DNA of 64,000 bases, from NCBI RefSeq assembly GCF_000143415.4, contig NW_003314324.1, forward strand, positions 1,017,277 through 1,081,276, given 5' to 3'. Both the position numbers and the translations under genes were made by a program. This DNA is from Selaginella moellendorffii. Its lineage: Eukaryota; Streptophyta; Lycopodiopsida; Selaginellales; Selaginellaceae. The notes below the pieces were generated by a model. It was not told where the DNA came from. It saw only the letters and a program-made list of their open reading frames with translations, and did no database searches. This document shows, piece after piece, positions 55,845-64,000 of the stretch (within the stretch, counting starts at the first letter, position 1; each line of letters starts with the position of its first letter).

Positions 55845-56742
55845 ATGGCGCCCGCCAAGCCAGGCGATGCGGCATTCGCGAATGTGGATCATGTGGTGAG
55901 CTGCTAAATCTCGTCCTGGATCTAGAAATTCGTGGAGCGCTCACTGTGTCTTTGTGGTTTTTTCTCGATTCTGTCCATCCTGGATCAAGAATGCAGAGCT
56001 TTTCACTCTCACCTATGGCGCCATGGTCCGGCAGCTCCTCACGGACTTCGAAGACGTGGAGGAAGTGAACAAGCAGCTCGACACCATGTAAGCGCCCGAG
56101 CATTTCTCTTTTTTCTTTTTTTTGTTTTCATCCCCTTCTTCGTTAGCTAGCATTGATAAGAATTTCTGTGTGTTTCTTTCTCTCTATCAGGGGATACAAC
56201 ATTGGAATTCGCTTGATCGACGACTTTCTCTCCAAAGCCAACGTCACAAGGTGCTCAGAGTTTCGAGAGACCGCAGATGTCATTGCCAAGGTTCCCGGTG
56301 TTCCTCTCGAAACTTTGATCGCTGGACTCTAAATTTTTTTCCTTCGATCTCTTTCGTGGGCAGATTGGATTTAAGATGTTCTTGGGAGTGACTGCCACCG
56401 TCTCCAACTGGAACGCCGATTTCACCGAGTGCAGCTTGGTTCTCGATGACAATCCCCTGGTGGATTTTGTGGAGCTCCCGGAGACTTGCCAGGGCCTCTA
56501 CTACTGCAACGTCTTGTGTGGAGTGATCCGCGGAGCTCTAGAAATGGTAAACAAAAACTATGCTTTTCCTTTCCAGCCTCGCATTAAGTCTCTTCTTTCT
56601 TCGCTTGTTCTCCTCGCAGGTATCCATGAGAACCGAAGTAAAATGGGCGAGGGACATGCTTCGTGGGGACGATGCGTACGAATTGAGGCTAAAGCTCATC
56701 GAGCATGTCGCGGAAGAGTATCCGTACAAGGATGACGATTAA
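55845..56742 (+). CDS. BET3: TRAPP complex subunit BET3/TRAPPC3
   Basis: Core subunit of the TRAPP tethering complex, which acts as exchange factor for Rab1/Ypt1-type GTPases at the ER-Golgi step. Exons: 55845-55895, 55990-56087, 56191-56290, 56364-56546, 56620-56742; 555 nt, 184 residues, as expected for Bet3. Recognisable blocks are NAELFTLTYGAMVRQLL, YNIGIRLIDDFLSK, VTATVSNWNADFTECSL and GLYYCNVLCGVIRGALEM. The cysteine in the RCSEFRETADVIAK region matches the conserved palmitoylated Cys of the family. Introns are 73-102 bp. A dead copy including introns lies at 17725-18241. Confidence 0.96.
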
Positions 56743-56912
56743 ACATGCGTTCAATGTGTTTAATGGATCATGTGGTTTGATTTAAACAACTTGAATTAAG
56801 AAAAGCAAAGGAAAAACTATTTAATCAATCTTACACAAAATTTTGTTCCAACTCTTTCATGCAAATATAATCTTGACAATGATATGTAGTGTTTACCTTT
56901 AGCTAGGGCGAG

Positions 56913-56922
56913 TTATTAGGGT
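56913..56922 (+). promoter_or_regulatory. Telo-box just upstream of the G-patch gene
   Basis: TTATTAGGGTT, the reverse telo-box, lies 10-20 bp before the ATG at 56931. Confidence 0.45.
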
Positions 56923-56930
56923 TCTTGGAA

Positions 56931-59762
56931 ATGGAGGACGAGGAGCGTCAAAACATGGAGCGCTTCAGCACGGAGGGCGATTTCGTGGATGGCGAGTGGA
57001 TCGACGGTGAGTTCTACTACCGGAGCCGCCGGAAGAGGCGGGGGCAGACCAAGGAGGAGGCGCTCTACGGCTACCAGTCGTCAGGGTCGGATTCGGATGG
57101 AGGAGGAGGAGGAAGAAGGGGCAGGAAGAAGCGGCGGGGCGGGATAATCGTCGAGGACAAGTCGAGCAAGCCCGTGAATTTCGTGTCGGCGAGCGTCCAG
57201 GACGTGGGCACTGAGAATCAGGCATCGTCGTCCTCTAGGAAAGAGATGGAGGAAGAAGAAGAAGAAGAAGAAGTGCCTGGCGCCGGGCTGGGATTTCGAG
57301 CTAGTAGCCGGGATAGAGGAAGCGATGAGGGCGATGAGCGAGGTGGTGTTGGGCTTGGCTTTCAAAGGGGAGGGATTGGTTTCCAGGCTGATGGCGATGA
57401 GCCTGGTGGTGCTGGAACTGGTTTCCAGAGGGGAGGAATTGGTTTCCAGGCTAGCAACGAAGAGGGCGATGATCAGGCTAGGAACGAAGATGGAGTTGGA
57501 GGACGAGGTGGACTTGGTTTCCAGAGAGGAGGAATTGGTTTCCAGGCTAGAAGTGAAGATGGTGATGGACGAGGTGGCGTGGGGCTTGGTTTTCAAAGGG
57601 GAGGAATTGGCTTCCAGGCTAGAAACGTAGATGCCGATGGACGAGCTGGTGTGGGACTGGGTTTCCAAGGTAATGGGGCTGCGAGTGCCGGGGACGATGA
57701 CGATGGCGATCTGGAGCTGCCGAGTGCTCTGGGAAAGAAGATCCAAGAGAAAGTCCGGCAGAAGACAAAGAAGAAACCCGGAGGCCCAGCTTCTAGTAGC
57801 TCTGTTAAGTATGTCTGGCAGAAGCACACCAGCGAATTTACCAACAAGATGATGTCGAAGATGGGATTAACTGGTGGTACCGGCTTGGGAAAGAACTTGC
57901 AAGGCAGGGTGGCGGCGATTGAAGTGAAGTTGAGGCCCAAGAACATGGGGATGGGATACAATGACTTTCAGGAGGTGACGACGGGTCGTGATGATCCAGC
58001 AGCAGCGACAGAAAGCGAAGAAGTGGCCCATAGGTCGAGAGCAAACGAGCAGCTCTGGATGAAGAAGAACAAAAAGAAGGCAAAAACTTTCGTTTCAGCC
58101 GAGGAGCTCTTGTCACGGCAGCAGGGAAGAACAGTTGGCAAGGTTTTGGACATGACGGGGCCACAGGTGCGCGTTGTCACGGACATGAAGGACCTCAACG
58201 CCGAGAGAATGGTTGTCGAGGAGGACGACACTCCCATGCCAGAGCTCCAGCACAACTTGAAGCTCCTAGTGGATCTCGTTGCTTCGGACATCCAGCAGTA
58301 CGACTCCAGGCTCAGGCACGACAAGCAAACCATCGCCATCCTTGAGAAGGACCGGGACCGGCTGCAGAAGGAGCTGGAGCTCCAGAGCAGGAGCCTCGAG
58401 GTGATGCACTCGATCACTTCCGCCATCGAAGGTGTCCAGCAAGAAGCTGCGTCGCGGAGGCTAACTCTAGACGGCCTGCTCAAAACCTTCGCCAAGCTCA
58501 AGGCCGAGTTCCCGGAGGAGTACAAGCTCTGGAACCTTTCAGCTCTGGCGCTGTCTCACGCAGCACCGAGGATCACCTCTCACTTCCAAGCATGGCAGCC
58601 GCTCCTCCAGCCGTCCCGAGGTGTCGACGTTCTCCTTCCGTGGATGGAACTCCTCCAGGAGCAGGAGGAGGAGGCGATCTTCACCGAGGTGGACACTGCT
58701 CCGTATAGTCGCCTGGTGATGGAAACGGTGCTGCCGCATATCAACCGTGCGGTGATCAACTGGGAAGCTCGAGAGCCGGAGCCGCTCCTCCGGGTGCTCG
58801 AGGTGTGGGAGAAGCTCCTCCCAGCGTCGGTGTTCCAGAGCGTGCTGGACAGCTGCGTGATGCCCAAGCTGCGAGCTCAGGTGGAGGCGTGGGATCCATT
58901 GCAGGACACGGTCCCGGTTCACCACTGGGTGCATCCCTGGCTGCCGCTCCTCGGCTCGAGGATGGACCCGGTGTGCGATACCATCCGGTGGAAGCTAAAC
59001 AGCGTGCTGCAAGCCTGGGATCCCAGTGACGTCTCGGCGTACTTGATGCTCTCGCCGTGGCACTCGGTGTTTGATGCGGCGAGCTGGGAGCAGCTCCTGG
59101 CACGGAACATCGTCCCGAAGCTAAAGGTGGCGCTCGAGCAGCTGGAGATCAACCCGGCACAGCAGCGGCTGGAGCCTTTCTCGTGGGTGATGGCCTGGGC
59201 TCCGGTGATGCCGCTTCGTCTCATGATCCGGATGCTGGAGGAGAAGTTCTTCCCGAAGTGGCACCACGCGCTGTTCGCATGGCTGGGATCCAACCCGGAC
59301 TTCGACGAGGTGACGCAGTGGTACCAGGGGTGGAAGTCGGTGCTGCCGGCGGAGCTGCTGGCCAACGATCGCGTAAGGTGGCAGCTCAACGGGGCGCTGG
59401 AGATGATGAACCAGGCGGTGGAGGGGGCGCCGCTGGTGATGCGCGACGCGGAGCAGTGGCAGCAGCAGTTTGTGGAGAAGAAGTTCGCGGCGGTGGCGGT
59501 GGCGGTGGCGGAGGCGGAGGCGGAGATGAGCTTGAAGGAGGTGGTGGAGAGCTTCGCGCAGGAGAAGGACGTCCAGTTCTTGCCAAAGCCGGGGCGGCTG
59601 CACCAGGGGCTCCAGGTTTATGGATTTGGATCGGTGAGTATCGCGGTGGACAATCACAAGCAGGCAGTCTTGGCTCAGGCTGGGCAGAAGTGGACGTCCG
59701 TGTCGCTGGAGCAGCTGCTCGAGATCCACCATGCTCGAAAGGGTGGCAAGTGGAACTCTTGA
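56931..59762 (+). CDS. TFIP11/STIP-like G-patch splicing factor
   Basis: Single-exon gene, 943 residues. Homologues (human TFIP11, yeast Ntr1, plant STIP/NTR1) activate the Prp43/DHX15 helicase to disassemble spliceosomes. The acidic N-terminal TIP domain (MEDEERQNMERF..) is followed by a lineage-specific Gly-rich block at about residues 120-250 with four copies of GFQRGGIGFQA. The G-patch at about residues 295-345 reads TSEFTNKMMSKMGLTGGTGL..KNMGMGY. A coiled coil near residues 450-490 precedes the conserved GCFC domain (LLPASVFQSVLDSCVMPKLR, VHHWVHPWLPLLGSRM), and the C-terminus ends with FGSVSIAVDN. The first ATG in frame is 56931; the frame also opens at an upstream TTG. It is strikingly intronless among many-intron neighbours and GC-richer. 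Confidence 0.93.
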   Translation: MEDEERQNMERFSTEGDFVDGEWIDGEFYYRSRRKRRGQTKEEALYGYQSSGSDSDGGGGGRRGRKKRRGGIIVEDKSSKPVNFVSASVQDVGTENQASSSSRKEMEEEEEEEEVPGAGLGFRASSRDRGSDEGDERGGVGLGFQRGGIGFQADGDEPGGAGTGFQRGGIGFQASNEEGDDQARNEDGVGGRGGLGFQRGGIGFQARSEDGDGRGGVGLGFQRGGIGFQARNVDADGRAGVGLGFQGNGAASAGDDDDGDLELPSALGKKIQEKVRQKTKKKPGGPASSSSVKYVWQKHTSEFTNKMMSKMGLTGGTGLGKNLQGRVAAIEVKLRPKNMGMGYNDFQEVTTGRDDPAAATESEEVAHRSRANEQLWMKKNKKKAKTFVSAEELLSRQQGRTVGKVLDMTGPQVRVVTDMKDLNAERMVVEEDDTPMPELQHNLKLLVDLVASDIQQYDSRLRHDKQTIAILEKDRDRLQKELELQSRSLEVMHSITSAIEGVQQEAASRRLTLDGLLKTFAKLKAEFPEEYKLWNLSALALSHAAPRITSHFQAWQPLLQPSRGVDVLLPWMELLQEQEEEAIFTEVDTAPYSRLVMETVLPHINRAVINWEAREPEPLLRVLEVWEKLLPASVFQSVLDSCVMPKLRAQVEAWDPLQDTVPVHHWVHPWLPLLGSRMDPVCDTIRWKLNSVLQAWDPSDVSAYLMLSPWHSVFDAASWEQLLARNIVPKLKVALEQLEINPAQQRLEPFSWVMAWAPVMPLRLMIRMLEEKFFPKWHHALFAWLGSNPDFDEVTQWYQGWKSVLPAELLANDRVRWQLNGALEMMNQAVEGAPLVMRDAEQWQQQFVEKKFAAVAVAVAEAEAEMSLKEVVESFAQEKDVQFLPKPGRLHQGLQVYGFGSVSIAVDNHKQAVLAQAGQKWTSVSLEQLLEIHHARKGGKWNS

Positions 59763-59970
59763 GCGATTGACAAGATCGAAAGGTTTCGAAGAAGAGGTCG
59801 CAAGTTTTCGATGAAGAAGAGCTCTTGAGCGATTGACAAGATCGAAAGGTTTCGAAGAAGAGTGGGCGAAAAGATTTCGTAGAAGAGCTCTTGGGCGATT
59901 GACAAGATGGAAAGATTTCGAAGACGAAGCGCTCTTGAGCGAGCGATTGACAAGATAAGAGCTCTTGGAA
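59755..59970. repeat. Short tandem repeat downstream of the G-patch gene
   Basis: Four degenerate copies (about 45-66 bp) of CTCTTGAGCGATTGACAAGAT.GAAAG.TTTCGAAGAAGAG. The first overlaps the stop codon of the G-patch gene, and the last is truncated. Confidence 0.85.
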
Positions 59971-60092
59971 AGTTTTCGATCGAAAGATTTTTTTTTAACT
60001 AAACTTTGACCTTTAACTTTGCCCTTGGATTAAATTAGACTTAACTTAGGTCACCTAGGAGTGTTCTTCCTTTTCTCTCTGGCCCGGTGGCC

Positions 60093-63000
60093 ATGGCTGC
60101 CTCGCTCTCGCGGAATTCGTCCGGCCGGGCAGCAGCAGGATTATTGCCCTATCCGGCCAAGTTCCACGTCGCGGCGGCCTACGCGGGCTTCTCAGCTGAC
60201 GACGACGACTACGAGAATGTGGCTCTTCCGCTCGGATCGCTCTTCACGCCAGAGATGGCCCTGCTCTTGTATGGTCTCTATATGCAGGTATGGATCTTCG
60301 CCATGCTGGATCGGCTGCTAGATCGCTTGCCCTGGAAATATTTCGGTGTAATCCTCTGGAATTTTGGGATCCAGGCCACGGTCGGGCCGTGTACAGCTGC
60401 GAAGCCTCGGATGTGGAATACCCAGGAGCATTTCAAATGGAAGAGGTATAGCTTGAATTTGGAGAGAGTTGGGCTTTAACGTTTCCTTTAGTTGGAGCGA
60501 GTTTAAAGAGTTGCCATCAATTGAAGCTATGCGGCTCTTCGTTAGAACCTTGGAAGTAAGTGTTTCGATGTTTTTTCGGGAGTTTCCATCGATTTTCCTT
60601 TGCAGGAACAAGATCCAGACTGGTATTTCAAGTCGCAAGGGAGAGAAGTTGAGGCAATTGGCGAAATGGTAAGAATCTGTTTTTCGTTTTTGTGTTAGGA
60701 ACTTTAACTCTGCTGCATTCTTTCAGCCTGTGCAAGACAATGATTTAGATCCAAGTCTTCAAGAGGAGGACATCCCCGCTGTAAACAATTCTCCTCCATC
60801 TCCCCCGCTGCCATCAGCAAATGGTGGGATTGGCACGGAGGTGAAAATGGAAGAAAACGATGTCGAGTGCTCCACTATTATGGAGATTGATGTTCGCAAC
60901 GAATGGCTTTCACCTCTGGTATCTGGACGACGACCAGCAGCTCGCTATCAGGTTTGTCTTCATACGTGGGAAACTAGATCAAGAACGCTATAAACTTTTG
61001 TCTTTGCGCAGCATGCAGCAGCGGTTGTACACGATAAGATGTTCGTGATTGGAGGGAACCACAATGGCCGGTACTTGAACGATGTCCAGGTATGTAGATT
61101 TTCGCTCACTAATAACTGATGTTGCAATTTTCGTCATAGGTTCTCGATCTAAGAACGCTCACCTGGTCCAAAGTTGAACAAAAGCTCCCAACGTCTCCTT
61201 TGTCGTCGTCCATGCCTCCGATCCCTTCAAATCAGATTTTGTCACCCTGTGCCGGTCATAGCCTGGTAATTTTTCTAGCTTTATACTTTCATCTTACATT
61301 CTTCCTGAGTGTTTTTCAGATTCGGAAGAACAGGATGCTGTTTGTTGTGGGTGGCCACTCGAAAAACTCCCCCGACTCTGTCTCAGGTTAATGTAATGCA
61401 GAGGAACTTTGAGATCCATCTCACTTCAGTGCTCTCTATCTCCAGTTCATGCTTTTGATACGGAGACTTTCACTTGGTCGCTTTTCCCAACGTATGGACA
61501 AGCTCCGGTACGTGTGACATACGGTATCACGAACCCAAGATTGACCATTCGCTGTTTGTGGTGCTCAGATTGCGAGAAGGGGCCAGTCCGTTTCACTGAT
61601 CGGATCCAACTTAGTCATGTTTGGTGGAGAAGACTCCAAAAGGCGTTTGCTCAATGACCTCAACATCTTTGATCTGGAAACAATGACATGGGAAGCTGTC
61701 GATGCTATGTAAGTCGTTTGGTCTTGCTTGTTTGTATCTTTTGTTATATCCTTCACTTTCAGAGGACCGCCTCCATCTCCTCGTGCCGACCACGCTGCAG
61801 CGGTCTATGCTGGTCACTACCTATACATATTCGGGGGTGGCTCACATTCCAGCTGCTTCAGTGACTTGCATGTTTTGAACTTGAAAACGGTAGGCTTGAT
61901 GCATTGCTCCTTTGAACTTATGGATTCGTGACTTCAGATGGAATGGTCCCGCAAAGAGACTGAGTATACACCCACGCCTCGTGCAGGCCATGCTGGCGCA
62001 ACAGTTGGTGATTTGTGGTACATTGTTGGTGGAGGGGACAATAAATCTGGTAAGTATATCGTCCATTTTATGTTTGTTTTGACTGTACCATGTCCTGTAC
62101 CAGGGATTTCCGAAACGATTGTACTGAACATGAAAACGCTTGACTGGTCACTTGTAACTTCTGTGCCAGCACGGACGTATATCGCATGCGAGGTATGACA
62201 TTTTGATTGTCCTTGCCGGCCTTTTGCCGATTCTATTCGTCATTTTCTGTCCTGCCTAGGGATTGAGTCTCGTCTCCGCGTGTTTGAATGGCGAAGAAAC
62301 TTTAATAGCCTTTGGTGGCTACAACGGAAAATACAGCAATGAGGTTTGTTGTTTTTTTCTTTTTTTGAGACTGTGACTTGTATTGAGGTGGAAGCTTTCA
62401 GATGCATGTACTGAAGACGGGCATAAGCCAATCAAAGGCGTCTCCAGCTCCGAGTTTTGGTGGCAGCCATTTTACGGAGGTTGGAGAATCTGCGGACGTG
62501 CCCGAGAGCTCAATAATTTCGAAGGAACCAGTAGATCATCAGCCTACGCCTACGGTATCTTGTTTTTACGCGTCTCCTCCCTGTTTGGTAATGTTATTTA
62601 CTGTTTCTCTTTTCTTTCAAGGAGAATGGCGGCTACAACACTCCAAAGTTGCTGGAGCTTAAACGGGAGCTTGAGGTGGCTCTAGCGTCATGCCAAGACG
62701 AAAACAACAAGCTAAAGAGCGAGCTGTCGATCACTGCGAACGATCTCTCCATGGTTTTTCCTCGTTTTGTGCACGAAACGCTAGTTCTACAATTTCTCTT
62801 TACTGTGCAGGAGTTGCAGTCAGTTCGGGGCCAGTTCGTGGCCGAGCAAACGAGATGCTTCAAATTGGAGGTAAAGTGAGCCTGCAAGAGAAACCTGTCC
62901 CGTAACCTTGCATTTTCTTTCTCCAGGTCGAAGTCGCAGAGCTGAGGCAAAAGCTCCAGTCCATGGAGGCGTTGCAAAAGGAGGTGGATTTGCTACGACG

Positions 63001-63124
63001 GCAAAAGGCTGCCTCGGACCAAGTCGCGGCCCAGCTCGTCCAGCAGAAGCAAAACGCCTCTGGAGGTATGTGGTCGTGGCTCGCAGGGACTCCCGGCGAG
63101 GGAGGCAAAGTTTTAGATTCCTGA
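60093..63124 (+). CDS. Acyl-CoA-binding protein with kelch repeats (ACBP4/5-like)
   Basis: Plant class IV ACBP: binds long-chain acyl-CoA esters and, through kelch repeats, proteins. Exons: 60093-60287, 60375-60445, 60492-60555, 60606-60668, 60727-60951, 61012-61089, 61140-61265, 61320-61386, 61446-61507, 61569-61708, 61763-61889, 61938-62049, 62104-62192, 62260-62343, 62402-62554, 62622-62753, 62811-62870, 62927-63124; 2046 nt, 681 residues. The ACB domain (residues about 25-130) has LLLYGLYMQATVGPCTAAKP and a KSWSEFKELPSIEAM block. Kelch repeats follow (FVIGGNHNGRYLNDV, MFGGEDSKRRLLNDL, YIFGGGSHSSCFSDL, YIVGGG, IAFGGYNGKYSNE). A C-terminal coiled coil (LLELKRELEVALASC, VEVAELRQKLQSMEAL) matches the class. 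It ends WSWLAGTPGEGGKVLDS. All introns are 46-87 bp. No signal peptide was seen, so it is cytosolic. Confidence 0.94.
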
Positions 63125-64000
63125 AAGAAAGCTTAGCTGCACGAAGGAGAGAAAACTTAAAAACCGTGACGATGAGAAGTGGAAAAAGAAGCTCGGCTTC
63201 GAGATTTTGTGGTAATGCGAGGTAATGGTTTTTTCCAAGCTCTAGATCGTGTTAACTCGTTAGATTCCGGGCCGTTTTATAAAGATATTAATCGGTATTT
63301 TTTAGCGAAGCCATCGAACGCTGTGTAACATTGGCGGTACAGCAAATAAATTTTCATTCCTTTCGTGCTGAGAAATGTCAAAACTAAAATATTAGATCAA
63401 ATATATGCTAAGTTGATTATTACTTTTTTTAGTCCTATTATTGTTTTTATTATTATAATATTGGACCTTAAAGGTCCAAAAAATTAATAATTGGTTCTTA
63501 TACGGCATCAAAGCCGTACACCATCGTTGGCCTCCATATAAAAATTCCAAAGAGTGCAAGCTAGCGAGCCATTGAAAGGTGTGTATCATCCATCGCCCAT
63601 GGAAAAGTGAAAAGAAACTCCTATCATTCCTTTGGATCTTTCGTGCTACAGCGAAGAACGCAAACTCTCTTGGCATGATCTTTGTCTCGTATCATTGGCT
63701 CTTCGGAGAATTTGCGATTAGTTTAAAGGTAAAAAGCTCTTTAGTGCCTTGCTTTTGGCAGTTGTGTGTTCGAATCTCACCCGATTTAAATATTTGGGCC
63801 ACGTTTCGGTGATTTGGGCCACCGGCCGGTCGTCCGTACTGGCGATTATAAAGCTCCCATGGCTATGGCGATCGTGAGGTTTCTGTCGTAATAAAGGAGA
63901 CGCCGCGGCTGCGCCTTTTCCCTCGCGGTGGTAATGCGTCGCCTTTTCGGCGCTGTCAGCGCCTTGCGCGTGTTCTTGAAATAGCAGCGGCGATCGATCG
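63125..64000. other. 3' flank and intergenic sequence
   Basis: AT-rich to about 63450, then GC-rich toward the window end. No supported gene. The last 150 bp (CGCGGCTGCGCC..) may belong to a neighbour's 5' region outside the window. Confidence 0.4.

Noticed and set aside
56925-56930. Start of the G-patch protein two codons upstream
   Set aside because: That codon is TTG; the first ATG is 56931.
63711-63790. tRNA-like pattern: TAGTTTAAAGG (box A-like) followed by GTTCGAATC (box B)
   Set aside because: The implied acceptor stem does not pair and the T stem has mismatches, so it is not a credible tRNA gene.

Overview
The window is plant nuclear DNA, most like a lycophyte of the Selaginella type. 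That attribution is inferred from eudicot-unlike compact genes with many introns of only about 45-100 bp, a mix of housekeeping genes with plant-type lipoxygenase and acyl-CoA-binding/kelch genes, telo-box promoters, and large LTR-retrotransposon islands. No database search was possible.

Layout. 0-4 kb: an array of long palindromes, a CCA microsatellite and a decayed Ty3 reverse-transcriptase fragment. 4.2-8.0 kb (minus): valyl-tRNA synthetase, 15 exons, with a telo-box promoter. 8.5-13.1 kb: a degenerate Ty3/gypsy element with 172-bp LTRs. 14.1-17.4 kb: a non-coding LTR element. 17.7-18.2 kb (minus): an intron-containing pseudogene copy of the BET3 gene found at 55.8 kb. 18.4-20.6 kb: GMP synthase, 6 exons. 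22.0-43.2 kb: one three-level nest of LTR retrotransposons. 43.6-44.5 kb: a long foldback and a TIR element. 44.9-48.0 kb: lipoxygenase, 9 exons. 49.4-53.2 kb: an F-box gene with a frameshift, its truncated duplicate, and unassigned sequence. 53.7-55.6 kb (minus): an unrecognised predicted secreted repeat protein in 15 small exons. 55.8-56.7 kb: BET3/TRAPPC3. 56.9-59.8 kb: intronless TFIP11/STIP-like G-patch splicing factor. 60.1-63.1 kb: ACBP4/5-like acyl-CoA-binding kelch protein, 18 exons.

The retrotransposon nest resolves base by base. The outer non-autonomous element (22049-43187, minus, TSD GCATT) was hit in its 5' LTR by a chromodomain Ty3 element (28266-42672, minus, TSD TCTCT/TCTCC). 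That element was in turn hit in its own 5' LTR by a young second member of the non-autonomous family (34988-42337, plus, TSD CTTAG). The non-autonomous elements share primer-binding site, polypurine tract, 3' non-coding domain and LTR modules with the chromovirus, so they look like parasites of it.

The observations most worth following are: (i) two short GT-AG introns inside the chromovirus integrase, whose removal would rejoin conserved integrase motifs; (ii) the roughly 4-kb non-coding interior of the parasitic elements, which is an array of dozens of perfect short hairpins including tRNA T-arm look-alikes; (iii) the secreted repeat-protein gene, in which every intron is phase 1 and a 23-residue exon has been serially duplicated.
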